Positions 55,499 to 64,000 of a DNA stretch of 64,000 nucleotides are shown here, piece by piece. Every line of letters starts with the position of its first letter. The stretch's first letter is position 1. The notes beneath the pieces were generated by a model. The model had not been told where the DNA came from. It saw only the letters and a list, made by a program, of their open reading frames with translations, and did no database searches. The translations under genes were made by a program, and so were the position numbers. The DNA comes from Pseudomonas leptonychotis (GTDB lineage Bacteria; Pseudomonadota; Gammaproteobacteria; Pseudomonadales; Pseudomonadaceae), in the NCBI RefSeq assembly GCF_004920405.1, contig NZ_RFLV01000001.1, positions 2,232,001-2,296,000 on the forward strand, read 5' to 3'.

Positions 55499-57421
55499 TT
55501 ATTGCGATTTGCGAACCCGCAGATACCACTCAGAGAGCAGGCGTACCTGTTTGTCGGTGTATCCGCGTTCAACCATGCGCGTGACGAAGTCGTTGTGCTT
55601 CTGTTGATCCTCTTTGCTCGCTTTGGCGTTGAAGCTGATGACCGGCAGCAGGTCTTCGGTGTTGGAGAACATCTTCTTCTCGATCACCACGCGCAATTTT
55701 TCGTAGCTGAGCCAGGTGGGATTTTTGCCATTGTTGTTGGCGCGGGCGCGCAGCACGAAGTTGACGATCTCGTTACGGAAATCCTTGGGGTTGCTGATGC
55801 CAGCCGGTTTCTCGATCTTCTCCAGCTCTTCGTTGAGGGCCACGCGGTTGAGGATTTCGCCGGTTTCCGGGTCGCGGTATTCCTGGTCCTGAATCCAGAA
55901 ATCGGCGTACAGCACATAGCGATCGAAGATGTTCTGCCCGTACTCGCTGTAGGACTCCAGGTAGGCAGTCTGGATTTCCTTGCCAATAAACTCGATATAG
56001 CGCGGCGCCAAGTACTCCTTGATAAAGCGCAAGTAACGCTCGCGCACTTCGGCAGGAAATTGTTCTTGCTCAATCTGCTGCTCCAGCACGTAAAGCAGGT
56101 GCACCGGGTTGGCAGCAATTTCGTGCGGGTCGAAGTTGAACACTTTGGAGAGGATCTTGAAGGCGAAGCGGGTCGACAGGCCATTCATGCCCTCATCGAC
56201 GCCGGCAGTGTCGCGGTATTCCTGAATCGACTTGGCTTTGGGGTCGGTGTCCTTGAGATTTTCGCCGTCGTACACGCGCATTTTCGAGTAGACGTTGGAG
56301 TTTTCCGGCTCTTTCAGGCGGCTGAGGGTGGAGAACTGCGCGAGCATCTTCAGCGTGTCCGGCGCGCAGTGGGCCTTGGCCAGGGAGCTGTTGAACAGCA
56401 GTTTGTCGTAGATCTTGATCTCGTCGGTGACGCGCAGGCAGTAGGGCACCTTGACGATGTAGATGCGGTCGATAAATGCCTCGTTGTTCTTGTTGTTGCG
56501 AAAGCTATGCCATTCCGATTCGTTGGAGTGGGCCAGCAGAATGCCGCTGTAAGGAATCGCGCCGAGGCCTTCGGTGCTGTTGTAGTTACCTTCCTGGGTG
56601 GCAGTCAGCAGTGGGTGCAGCACCTTGATCGGTGCTTTGAACATCTCGACGAATTCCATCAGGCCCTGGTTGGCTCGGCACAGGGCGCCCGAGTAGCTGT
56701 AAGCATCGGCGTCGTTCTGTGGAAATTCCTCCAGCTTGCGAATGTCCACCTTGCCGACCAAGGCGGAAATGTCCTGGTTGTTGTCATCGCCCGGCTCGGT
56801 CTTGGCCACGGCGATCTGATTAAGGATCGAGGGGTAGAGTTTGACCACGCGGAACTGGCTGATGTCGCCACCGTACTCTTGCAGGCGTTTGGTGGCCCAG
56901 GGCGACATGATGCTGCCTAGGTAGCGGCGCGAAATGCCGTAATCCTCTTCGAGAATGGCGCCATCCTCGGCATCACTGAACAGGCCGAGTGGTGACTCGA
57001 ATACTGGCGAGCCTTTGATCGCGTAGAACGGCACCTTCTCGATCAGGTGCTTGAGTTTCTCGGCCAGCGAGGATTTACCGCCGCCCACCGGGCCGAGTAG
57101 GTAGAGAATCTGTTTCTTCTCTTCCAGGCCCTGAGCCGCATGGCGGAAGTAGGAGACGATTTGGTCGACGCATTCTTCCATGCCGTGGAAGTCAGCAAAG
57201 GCGGGGTAACGGCGGATCACCTTGTTGGAGAAAATCCGCGACAGCCGCGAGTTGCTTGAGGTGTCGAGCAGTTCAGGCTCGCCGATGGCCATTAGCAGGC
57301 GCTCGGCCGCCGAGGCATAAGCACTGCGGTCTGTTTTGCACAGTTCGAGGTACTCCTGGAGGGACAGTTCCTCCTGGCGAGTCGCTTCGAAACGTTGTTG
57401 GAAGTGGCTGAAAATGCTCAT
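55499..57421 (-). CDS. prkA: PrkA serine protein kinase (YeaG)
   Basis: The 640-residue protein has an N-terminal AAA+ domain with Walker A GPVGGGKSSLAEKL near residue 110 and the C-terminal PrkA domain with distant kinase similarity. In enterics YeaG acts with YeaH in nitrogen-starvation and other stress responses; recent work on Bacillus PrkA suggests it may be an AAA+ protease instead of a kinase. The ATG at 57421 (MSIFSHFQQRFEATRQEEL) is the conserved start. It opens the prkA-yeaH-spoVR operon. The 275-bp upstream gap holds its promoter region and a GC-rich hairpin at 57661-57683; nothing else is recognised there. Confidence 0.95.
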   Translation of the reverse strand: MSIFSHFQQRFEATRQEELSLQEYLELCKTDRSAYASAAERLLMAIGEPELLDTSSNSRLSRIFSNKVIRRYPAFADFHGMEECVDQIVSYFRHAAQGLEEKKQILYLLGPVGGGKSSLAEKLKHLIEKVPFYAIKGSPVFESPLGLFSDAEDGAILEEDYGISRRYLGSIMSPWATKRLQEYGGDISQFRVVKLYPSILNQIAVAKTEPGDDNNQDISALVGKVDIRKLEEFPQNDADAYSYSGALCRANQGLMEFVEMFKAPIKVLHPLLTATQEGNYNSTEGLGAIPYSGILLAHSNESEWHSFRNNKNNEAFIDRIYIVKVPYCLRVTDEIKIYDKLLFNSSLAKAHCAPDTLKMLAQFSTLSRLKEPENSNVYSKMRVYDGENLKDTDPKAKSIQEYRDTAGVDEGMNGLSTRFAFKILSKVFNFDPHEIAANPVHLLYVLEQQIEQEQFPAEVRERYLRFIKEYLAPRYIEFIGKEIQTAYLESYSEYGQNIFDRYVLYADFWIQDQEYRDPETGEILNRVALNEELEKIEKPAGISNPKDFRNEIVNFVLRARANNNGKNPTWLSYEKLRVVIEKKMFSNTEDLLPVISFNAKASKEDQQKHNDFVTRMVERGYTDKQVRLLSEWYLRVRKSQ

Positions 57422-57696
57422 GACTTCACCTCGCTCGATGCGCAGAGCCGGTGCGGGATCGGTCAGGTGCTTGGTAGCTCCGGTGCGGATGCAACCGGGA
57501 TTAAACCCCCAGAACACCAAATAGTCTTACCGATGGCCCGATGCCGTGTGGCCGGCTCTACCTTGTTTTAGATGGCCTGAGCTAAAGGATAGTTCGGAAT
57601 CGGCGGGGGCAAGGGGCGCGCGACGATAACAGGATATTACCGCTGGTCGGGAGGGGCCGGCAGGCCGCTGCTGGTGCGGCCTGGGCGTTGAAAAAA

Positions 57697-58026
57697 TTAT
57701 TCTTCGGAAGCTTGTGCGGTATCGCCGGGGAAGGTGGCGCGCCACAGCTCGAAACCGCCATCGAGGCTGTAGACCTCACTGAAACCCTGGCCAACCAGGT
57801 AGGCCGCCGCGCTCTGGCTGGAGTTGCCGTGATAGCAGGCGACGATCAGCGGCGCATCGAGGTCGGCCTGGCTGATAAAGGTATGCAGCGAGTGGTTGTC
57901 GAGGTGCTGTGAGCCGCTGATGTGGCCGGCGGCGAAGCTCTGTGGGTCACGGATGTCGACCACCGCTGCGCCTTGCTGACGTAAGGCCTGAGCCTGCTCG
58001 GGGGGGATGCGTTTAAATTCGCTCAT
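57697..58026 (-). CDS. glpE: thiosulfate sulfurtransferase GlpE
   Basis: The 109-residue single-domain rhodanese transfers sulfur from thiosulfate to cyanide or thioredoxin. The active-site loop is CYHGNSS with the catalytic Cys near residue 64, and [17 protein letters not shown] is the usual first motif. It overlaps apaH by 4 bp and is the last gene of the lptD-to-glpE run. Confidence 0.95.
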   Translation of the reverse strand: MSEFKRIPPEQAQALRQQGAAVVDIRDPQSFAAGHISGSQHLDNHSLHTFISQADLDAPLIVACYHGNSSQSAAAYLVGQGFSEVYSLDGGFELWRATFPGDTAQASEE

Positions 58027-58844
58027 GCTTGCTCCTTACAGTCGCAGCTGTATTTCTCGCCGCTATCGATATTTATCAGGGTCATGCTCGCGCCCCAGAC
58101 GCAGCCGGTATCCAGGGCAATCACGTCGGGTTCCGAGGATTGCCCTTCGAGCGCAGCCCAGTGGCCGAAAATGATGCGTTGGCCGCGAGTCTTGCGCTGC
58201 TTGTAGCTGAACCAGGGCGCGTAGCCTGGCGGTGCACTGCCGACGCCTTCCTTGCTTTTTAAGTCGAGGGTGCCGTCGGCTTTGCAGAAGCGCATGCGGG
58301 TGAAGTAATTGGTGATCACCCGCAGACGGGTTACGCCGTGCAGGTCACCGTCCCACTTGGCCGGCTCGTTGCCATACATACCGTCGAGAAACTGCGGCAT
58401 GAGTGCGTCGTCACGCAGAGCTGCTTCCACTTCGGCGGCGCGTCTGAGCGCTTTGTCCATGTTCCACTGCGGCGGGATGCCGGCGTGTACCAGGGCGGTA
58501 TCGCGTGCTTCGTCGTAATGCAGAAGCTTCTGCCGGCGCAGCCAGTCGAGCAAGTCGGCAGCATCCGGCGCGTCGATGATCTCGCGCAGGGTGTCGCCTC
58601 TTTTCAGGCGTTCGATGTTGTGCGCCACGGCCAGCAGGTGCAGGTCGTGATTGCCCAGCACGCAGGTCAGCGCATCACGGATGTTGTAGAGAAAACGCAG
58701 CGTCGCTAGGGACTCAGGCCCGCGGTTGACGAGGTCGCCCACCAACCAGAGATTGTCCTGCGCGGGATCAAAGGCCACGCGCTCAAGCAGGCATTGCAGG
58801 GGTTTCAGGCAGCCTTGCAGGTCGCCGACTGCGTAGGTGGCCAT
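58023..58844 (-). CDS. apaH: symmetrical bis(5'-nucleosyl)-tetraphosphatase
   Basis: ApaH splits Ap4A into two ADP and removes Np4-type RNA caps. The 273-residue metallophosphatase has the motifs [13 protein letters not shown] (GDxxG), [12 protein letters not shown] (GDxxDRG variant), [10 protein letters not shown] (GNHD) and the C-terminal GHWAALEG. The start touches the stop of apaG (TAATG). Confidence 0.97.
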   Translation of the reverse strand: MATYAVGDLQGCLKPLQCLLERVAFDPAQDNLWLVGDLVNRGPESLATLRFLYNIRDALTCVLGNHDLHLLAVAHNIERLKRGDTLREIIDAPDAADLLDWLRRQKLLHYDEARDTALVHAGIPPQWNMDKALRRAAEVEAALRDDALMPQFLDGMYGNEPAKWDGDLHGVTRLRVITNYFTRMRFCKADGTLDLKSKEGVGSAPPGYAPWFSYKQRKTRGQRIIFGHWAALEGQSSEPDVIALDTGCVWGASMTLINIDSGEKYSCDCKEQA

Positions 58845-59224
58845 TAGTGCAGCGAGCCCGGCACCGCGAGACGGAAGGGCGCGATCAGCGCGTCAAAGCG
58901 TTTACCGTCTTCGGCCAGCATTTGATAGCTGCCCTGCATGATGCCCACACGGGTAGTCATTACTGTGCCGCTGCTGTACGTGTGGCTGGCACCGGCTTCG
59001 ATCAACGGCTGCTGGCCGATCACGCCGGCACCGCGCACTTCCTGCACCCGGCCATCGCCATCAGTAATCACCCAATGGCGCGAGAGCAGTTTGGCCGGCA
59101 GTTCGCCCTTGTTGCTCACCGTAACGGTGTAGGCGAAGGCAAAGCGGTTCTGCTCCGGCTGCGATTGCTCCGGCAGGTAGCGGGTGGCGACGCTGACGTC
59201 GATGTTGTAGCGCGAATCGCTCAT
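58844..59224 (-). CDS. apaG: ApaG protein
   Basis: The 126-residue protein has the DUF525 beta-sandwich pattern: [41 protein letters not shown] and [13 protein letters not shown]. Its role is unclear. It lies between ksgA and apaH in the usual order, with single-base overlap of apaH. Confidence 0.96.
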   Translation of the reverse strand: MSDSRYNIDVSVATRYLPEQSQPEQNRFAFAYTVTVSNKGELPAKLLSRHWVITDGDGRVQEVRGAGVIGQQPLIEAGASHTYSSGTVMTTRVGIMQGSYQMLAEDGKRFDALIAPFRLAVPGSLH

Positions 59225-59265
59225 GCGTAATTAACTCGGTGGGTAGAAGCCCAGTCTAGCCGCTG

Positions 59266-60069
59266 TCAGTCGGCGTTGGATTGTTCCGCTAGTTTGTCCG
59301 CCAGGCGTACAAACGCAGCCAGGTCCAGTTGCTCGGGGCGCAGGCTGCCATCGACGCCTGCGGCTTCGATTGCCGCAGCGGGCAGTAAATTCTTCAGGGT
59401 ATTGCGCAGTGTTTTGCGCCTTTGGTTGAAGGCTTCACGGACCACGCGCTCAAGCAGATGATGATCCTTGGCCGGATGCGGCAGCACGTCGTGTGGCACC
59501 AAGCGGACGATCGCCGAGTCGACTTTGGGCGGTGGGTTGAACGCGCCGGGGCCGACGTTGAACAGATGTTCCACGCGGCAGTGGTACTGCACCATGATCG
59601 ACAGCCGGCCCCAATCGCCGCCACCAGGCTCTGCGGCCAAGCGCTCGACCACTTCTTTTTGCAGCATAAAGTGCATGTCGCGGATCAGCGAGGCATTGCT
59701 CAACAGGTGGAAGATCAGCGGCGTGGAGATGTTGTACGGCAGGTTGCCGACCACGCGCAGGCTGTGTGGCGCGGCCTGCAGCTGGTTGAAGTCGAACTTG
59801 AGAGCGTCGCCCTGATTCAGGCGAAAGCGCGGGTTGTTGCCGAACTGGTGTTGCAAAATCGGGATCAGGTCGCGATCGAGTTCAATCACGTCGAGCTGCG
59901 CGCCGCTGTTGAGCAGGCCTTCGGTCAGTGCGCCTTGGCCTGGCCCGATTTCCAGCATGTGCTCGCCTTCGCGGGCGTGGATGGCGCGCAGAATGCGGTG
60001 AATGACCCCAGCGTCATGCAGGAAGTTCTGGCCGAAGCGCTTGCGCGCGCGGTGTTGGTACTCGGACAT
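59266..60069 (-). CDS. ksgA: 16S rRNA dimethyladenosine transferase (KsgA/RsmA)
   Basis: KsgA dimethylates A1518 and A1519 of 16S rRNA as a late check of 30S assembly. The 267-residue protein has [10 protein letters not shown], the SAM-binding [15 protein letters not shown] (about 38-52), [13 protein letters not shown] with the catalytic NLPY and the C-terminal helical RNA-binding domain. It follows pdxA with a 108-bp gap. The alternative name rsmA is avoided here because of the unrelated RsmA RNA-binding protein. Confidence 0.97.
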   Translation of the reverse strand: MSEYQHRARKRFGQNFLHDAGVIHRILRAIHAREGEHMLEIGPGQGALTEGLLNSGAQLDVIELDRDLIPILQHQFGNNPRFRLNQGDALKFDFNQLQAAPHSLRVVGNLPYNISTPLIFHLLSNASLIRDMHFMLQKEVVERLAAEPGGGDWGRLSIMVQYHCRVEHLFNVGPGAFNPPPKVDSAIVRLVPHDVLPHPAKDHHLLERVVREAFNQRRKTLRNTLKNLLPAAAIEAAGVDGSLRPEQLDLAAFVRLADKLAEQSNAD

Positions 60070-60177
60070 GCAGCAGCTCCAGGCTTCAAAGCATCGGCTT
60101 GAAGCGAATTTAACGCGTGTAGAAAGCCCGGCAGTTTAACAGCATTGGCGGCGTCCGCCCCGTGCCGGGCGTGGCAG

Positions 60178-61179
60178 TCAGTGGCTTTTCACCTGGCGGG
60201 CGGCCATTTCGTATGCGGTTTGCAGGGCCACCTGCAGGCTGCCGCTGTCGATCTGGCCGCTACCGGCCAAATCCAGTGCGGTGCCGTGGTCGACCGAGGT
60301 GCGGATGATGGGCAGCCCGAGGGTGACGTTTACGGCCGCGCCAAAGCCTTTGTATTTGAGCACCGGTAGGCCCTGGTCGTGATACATCGCCAGCACCGCA
60401 TCACAATGTTCGAGGTGCTTGGGGGTGAACAGGGTGTCGGCGGGTAGCGGGCCGATCAGGTTGATACCTTCGCTGCGTAATTGTTGCAGCGTTGGCTCGA
60501 TGATCTCGATTTCCTCACGCCCCAAATGACCACCTTCGCCGGCATGCGGATTGAGGCCGCACACGAGGATGCGCGGCTGAGCGATGCCAAATTTGCTGCG
60601 CAGATCATGGTCGAGAATACGCGTGACGCGGGTTAGGCGTTCGGGGGTAATGGCATCGGCTACATCTTTGAGCGGCAGGTGTGTGGTCACCAACGCTACA
60701 CGTAAACCATGAGTGGCGAGCATCATCACCACCTGTTCGGTATGCGTCAGTTCGGCAAGAAACTCGGTGTGACCGGAAAAGTTAATTCCTGCCTCGTTGA
60801 TTACGCCTTTGTGCACGGGGGCCGTAATCATTCCGGCGAAGTGCCCATCGAGGCAGCCTTGACCCGCGCGGGTCAGGGTTTGCAGCACATAGTGCGCGTT
60901 GCTTGTATTCAGTTGACCGGGCTTTACAGGGGCGGCCAGTGGCGTGTCCCAAACATACAGGCTGCCAGCGGGTGCGGCCTGGTCCGGCCAGCGTTCTGGG
61001 CTGACTGCGATCAATTGAATGCTCAGCCCCATTAGCTGTGCGCGTTGGAGTAGTAAGTCTCGGCTGGCGATGGCAATCAGCGCGTGCGGCTGTGCTTCGC
61101 GGGCTAGTAGCAGGCATAGATCGGGGCCTATGCCGGCAGGCTCACCTGGAGTCAGTGCGAAAGGGCGAGTGGTAATCAT
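60178..61179 (-). CDS. pdxA: 4-hydroxythreonine-4-phosphate dehydrogenase
   Basis: PdxA oxidises 4-phosphohydroxy-threonine in pyridoxal phosphate synthesis. The 333-residue protein has the [12 protein letters not shown] start, the metal-binding HTEFLAELT His, the conserved [17 protein letters not shown] and [40 protein letters not shown]. It lies between surA and ksgA. A terminator hairpin lies between surA and pdxA, so it may have its own promoter. Confidence 0.97.
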   Translation of the reverse strand: MITTRPFALTPGEPAGIGPDLCLLLAREAQPHALIAIASRDLLLQRAQLMGLSIQLIAVSPERWPDQAAPAGSLYVWDTPLAAPVKPGQLNTSNAHYVLQTLTRAGQGCLDGHFAGMITAPVHKGVINEAGINFSGHTEFLAELTHTEQVVMMLATHGLRVALVTTHLPLKDVADAITPERLTRVTRILDHDLRSKFGIAQPRILVCGLNPHAGEGGHLGREEIEIIEPTLQQLRSEGINLIGPLPADTLFTPKHLEHCDAVLAMYHDQGLPVLKYKGFGAAVNVTLGLPIIRTSVDHGTALDLAGSGQIDSGSLQVALQTAYEMAARQVKSH

Positions 61180-61251
61180 CGGCAGGTTCTCCGTTAAGCG
61201 CCAACTGAAGTGGGGCGGGTTTGCAGAGCGGCGGTCATGATGCCGTGGCGT

Positions 61252-61286
61252 AAAAAAGCCCGGCTCTGCATATGCTGGGCCGGGCT
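61252..61286 (-). terminator. terminator after surA
   Basis: On the minus strand AAGCCCGGC and GCCGGGCTT pair with a short loop and are followed by TTTT. It lies between surA and pdxA. Confidence 0.85.
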
Positions 61287-61318
61287 TGATCTGTTACTGC
61301 GCGAAGGCGTCGAGGCTG

Positions 61319-62614
61319 CTAGAGCTTGCTCTCGACATAAGCCTCGTCGCGGATCTGGCGCAACCAGGCCTGCAGTTCTTCGTCGTACTTGCGGTTGCGC
61401 AACAAGGTCATCGCCTGTTGCTCGCGGTACTGGGCACTGCTATCCGTGGCGCGGCGGCCCATGACTTCCAATACGTGCCAGCCGTATGGGCTCTTGAAGG
61501 GCTTAGACAGCTCGCCAGCTGGCGTGCTGTTCATCACTTCGCGGAATTCAGGTACCAGTATGTTCGGGTCGATCCAGCTCAGGGTGCCGCCATTCAGGGC
61601 AGAACCGGGGTCTTCGGAGAAACTCTTCGCCAGCTCACTGAAGTCTTCGCCAGATAGGATGCGTTGGTACAGGCGTTCAACCAGGCGCTTAGTTTCGGCT
61701 TCGCTACGGATTTCGCTGGGCTTGATCAGGATGTGACGAACATTTACTTCGTCACGTACCTGGCTGTCGCCGCCGCGCTTTTCCAGCAGCTTGATCATGA
61801 TAAAGCCACCTGGGGTGCGCATCGGCTCTGTCACCTGGCCGACCGACATAGCACTGAGCATTGCATCGAAAGGCGGTGGCAATTGCCCGGCTTTACGCCA
61901 GCCCATTTCGCCGCCTTCCAGTGCGGTTTCGCTGGCTGAACGAGCAATGGCTAACTGGGCAAAGTCGGCACCTTGCTGCAATTGCTGATACAGCTCGCGA
62001 GCCTGGCGATCAGCTGCTTGTATATCCTGCGAAGAAGCGCCTTCTGTCACCGGGATCAGAATGTTCGCCAGGCGAAACTCTTCCGACAGCTGCATCTTGC
62101 CCATGTCTGATGCGAGGAAGTTTTGCACTTCCTGATCCGTGACTTGGATGCGTTCTGCCACACGACGTTGACGTACACGGCTGATGATCATTTCGCGACG
62201 TACTTGGTCACGTGCGTCGGTATAGGACAGGCCGTCCTTCGCTAGCGCCGCGCGAAACTGCTCGATACTCATACCGTTACGCTGGGCGATAGTGCCGATG
62301 GCCTGATTCAACTCTTCGTCGGTAATGCGAATGCCTGAGCGATCACCAATTTGCAGTTGGATGTTTTCAATGATTAGCCGCTCTAGCACCTGCTGACTGA
62401 GAACATGCTCAGGTGGCAGCGCCGCACCGCGCTGAGCGATGGTTTGCTGCACCTCACGCAGGCGCGCATCAAGCTGGCTTTGCATGACCACGTCGTTATC
62501 AACAATTGCCACGACGCGGTTGAGTGACTGTACTTCGGCTTGTGCCGCAGTACCCAGAAACAGCGCGCCCAACAGCAGTGGGCGCACGCAATCAGAAAGC
62601 TTGATCTTCACGTT
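61319..62614 (-). CDS. surA: periplasmic chaperone and peptidyl-prolyl isomerase SurA
   Basis: SurA escorts outer-membrane proteins, including LptD, through the periplasm. The protein has a signal peptide ([15 protein letters not shown]), the N-terminal chaperone domain ([20 protein letters not shown]) and two parvulin domains (about 175-275 and 285-385, each with an E-GG-GW/SW type motif). The GTG at 62614 is preferred since the sequence then starts MNVKIKLSD as I recall for other Pseudomonas; a second GTG two codons later or an upstream codon at 62653 are alternatives. The start lies inside the end of lptD, an overlap of 23 bp. Confidence 0.95.
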   Translation of the reverse strand, partial: NVKIKLSDCVRPLLLGALFLGTAAQAEVQSLNRVVAIVDNDVVMQSQLDARLREVQQTIAQRGAALPPEHVLSQQVLERLIIENIQLQIGDRSGIRITDEELNQAIGTIAQRNGMSIEQFRAALAKDGLSYTDARDQVRREMIISRVRQRRVAERIQVTDQEVQNFLASDMGKMQLSEEFRLANILIPVTEGASSQDIQAADRQARELYQQLQQGADFAQLAIARSASETALEGGEMGWRKAGQLPPPFDAMLSAMSVGQVTEPMRTPGGFIMIKLLEKRGGDSQVRDEVNVRHILIKPSEIRSEAETKRLVERLYQRILSGEDFSELAKSFSEDPGSALNGGTLSWIDPNILVPEFREVMNSTPAGELSKPFKSPYGWHVLEVMGRRATDSSAQYREQQAMTLLRNRKYDEELQAWLRQIRDEAYVESKL

Positions 62615-64000
62615 CACGATAACCTTGAATGCCTTGATCGAGGAAAGTCTCAACTTTATTGCCGACTACACCGCCCAGACCCTTAAGTACGATCTGCAGG
62701 AAGATGCCGCGGTCAGCTTGGTCGTTCAGTGACGGGTTCAGGCTGACTTCGTCATAATCAATCCAGTAGCGGTTGATCAGGCGCAGTTTCCAGCAGCAGT
62801 TGTCGTACTCAAAGCCAGCGAAGGCTTCCAGTGTACGGTCGCGGCCGTAGTCATACTGCCAGCGCGAAATCACGTTCCACTGCGGCACGACCGGCCAGAT
62901 AACCGAGAAGTCGTGCTGACTTATCTTGTAGTAGTCCTCAATATATTCAGGTGAGCCTGGTGTGCCATAGTCACCGCCGCCCACGACCCAGCTACCGGTG
63001 GTTTCGTCGTAACGTATGGTGTCGTTGCGATAGCGATATCCCGCGTTGACTACCTTGTTCGGGTTGTCTTCGGGTTGGTAGTGGAACATGGCGCTACCCG
63101 AACGAGTGGTGTGGCTGTCCGGGTCCCAGTTGAAATCGGACGAGAAACGCCAGTCGCGGTTAAAGCGATACAGGTATTCCAATGCGTAGGGAGAAACCGA
63201 CGCTTGCGAGTCTTGGCGGGTACGGTAGTCAATCCCTGGGAGCTGTACCTGGCGGTCTTCGAAGTAGAAGGCCTGGCCGATACTGAAGCGCTGGCGCTCA
63301 AATCCGTTGGGTTCGATCCAGCGGTTGGTTACGCCCAGTGACAGTTTGTTTTCATCACCAATGCGGTCTCTGCCCGAGAAGCGGTTTTCACGCCATAGCG
63401 AGGAGTAGTCGAAAGTGCTCTCGCCGCTGTCGAAAATGGGGATGTCGGTCTGGTCTTCTTCGGGTACATAAAGATAGAACAGGCGCGGTTCCAGCGTTTG
63501 TCGATAAGATTTGCCGAACCATTGGCTGTTGCGGTCGAAGTACAAACCGCTGTCCAGGCTGAACATGCCAAGGCCACGATCAGGCGTATCTTCAAACGAC
63601 TGATTGCTGCTGGCTAGGTTCTGTTTACCTTTCGAGTCCAGACTCAGGTCGTAGTTGGTCTGCAGAAACTTAATCTGCGGCTTGATAAAGCCCCAACTCC
63701 AGTTCAGCGGCAGGCTTACGGCGGGTTCTAGATGTATACGCTCGCCATTGGCGCGAGCAAGGCCAAATATATTTTCGTCGTACCACGGCTGTTCTACTAC
63801 ACCGTCTTCTTTGACGAAGTTGCCCTTGCGTAGGCTGCGATCGAAGCGAACATATTCAGTGCCGTAGCTGAAGTTCACACCAGCAGGCTGAAATGGCAAC
63901 ACGCCATCTAGTGTCAGTTGCGGCAAACGATTGTACGGCGTGATATCGGTGATGTTGGCCAGTTCGTAAGCGTGCGCGTTCAGTCGTGCGGTGTAGCTGT
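62592..64000 (-). CDS. lptD: LPS-assembly protein LptD, C-terminal part (start outside window)
   Basis: LptD is the outer-membrane barrel that inserts lipopolysaccharide. About 469 codons are visible and the frame is open to the right edge, so the N-terminal part is missing. The visible part is the beta-barrel: alternating strands with many aromatic residues, [30 protein letters not shown], and the C-terminal strand region ending YREREDQAF. It overlaps surA by 23 bp; the lptD-surA-pdxA order is conserved. Confidence 0.96.
   Translation of the reverse strand, partial: SYTARLNAHAYELANITDITPYNRLPQLTLDGVLPFQPAGVNFSYGTEYVRFDRSLRKGNFVKEDGVVEQPWYDENIFGLARANGERIHLEPAVSLPLNWSWGFIKPQIKFLQTNYDLSLDSKGKQNLASSNQSFEDTPDRGLGMFSLDSGLYFDRNSQWFGKSYRQTLEPRLFYLYVPEEDQTDIPIFDSGESTFDYSSLWRENRFSGRDRIGDENKLSLGVTNRWIEPNGFERQRFSIGQAFYFEDRQVQLPGIDYRTRQDSQASVSPYALEYLYRFNRDWRFSSDFNWDPDSHTTRSGSAMFHYQPEDNPNKVVNAGYRYRNDTIRYDETTGSWVVGGGDYGTPGSPEYIEDYYKISQHDFSVIWPVVPQWNVISRWQYDYGRDRTLEAFAGFEYDNCCWKLRLINRYWIDYDEVSLNPSLNDQADRGIFLQIVLKGLGGVVGNKVETFLDQGIQGYREREDQAF

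Noticed and set aside
55259..56920. 553-codon plus-strand open frame opposite prkA and yeaH
   Set aside because: It is antisense to two well-conserved genes and its protein has low-complexity, codon-shadow composition. High GC makes such long antisense frames common here.
57661..57683. GC-rich hairpin (CAGGCCGC/GCGGCCTG) between glpE and prkA as a terminator
   Set aside because: On neither strand does a T-run follow the stem; on the minus strand the T-run comes before it.

Overview
The window is a GC-rich chromosomal segment of a Pseudomonas (Gammaproteobacteria). Strong support comes from the right half, where the gene order rmcA-rpoD-dnaG-rpsU / tsaD / plsY / folB-folK / cca / spoVR-yeaH-prkA / glpE-apaH-apaG-ksgA-pdxA-surA-lptD is the order known from P. 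aeruginosa (PA0575 to PA0595). A RsmX/RsmY-type small RNA gene with a GacA box also fits the genus. I cannot name the species.

Layout. (1) 1-1570: 3' part of an acyl-CoA dehydrogenase, then a repeat-rich gap. (2) 1.9-10.6 kb: a histidine utilisation locus, hutD divergent from hutI-hutG-yjiH-hutU-hutH-hutC, with palindromic HutC-type operators between hutD and hutI. Its HutG is the arginase-fold formimidoylglutamase, so histidine is probably degraded by the four-step route rather than the HutF/N-formylglutamate route common in Pseudomonas. (3) 10.6-22.7 kb: a secreted endonuclease I, the Rsm RNA gene, a thioesterase, a TetR-hydrolase pair, LemA plus an M48 protease, a LysR/polyamine-binding protein/agmatinase group, a nitronate monooxygenase-like enzyme, a GST and a LysR regulator. 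(4) 22.8-27.9 kb: a fused CoA-transferase and a GntP permease, with a sigma-54 enhancer-binding protein (HbcR-like) and a recognisable -24/-12 promoter. (5) 28.3-29.3 kb: a membrane GGDEF protein.

(6) 29.6-40.2 kb is a genomic island of about 10.5 kb. It is bounded by a 76-bp direct repeat made of the 3' part of a CAU-anticodon tRNA gene and its terminator; the intact tRNA lies at the right end. No integrase gene is recognisable. The left half carries defence-type genes: a Schlafen/AlbA-NACHT NTPase (very AT-rich, foreign in composition), an Mrr-like restriction endonuclease, a NERD nuclease whose zinc finger is broken by a frameshift, a DUF7079-like protein and a Fic protein with its own palindromic operator region. 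The right half is an orphan type VI secretion cassette: a PAAR tip protein, a candidate caspase/CHAT-like effector, a translationally coupled candidate immunity protein, a lipoprotein and a CHAP amidase. This island is the most likely place for something undescribed.

(7) 40.2-64 kb is conserved core: the c-di-GMP regulator RmcA, the macromolecular-synthesis genes, lipid, folate and tRNA maturation genes, the SpoVR/YeaH/PrkA stress module, and the lptD-surA-pdxA-ksgA-apaG-apaH-glpE run on the minus strand. lptD is cut by the window end.
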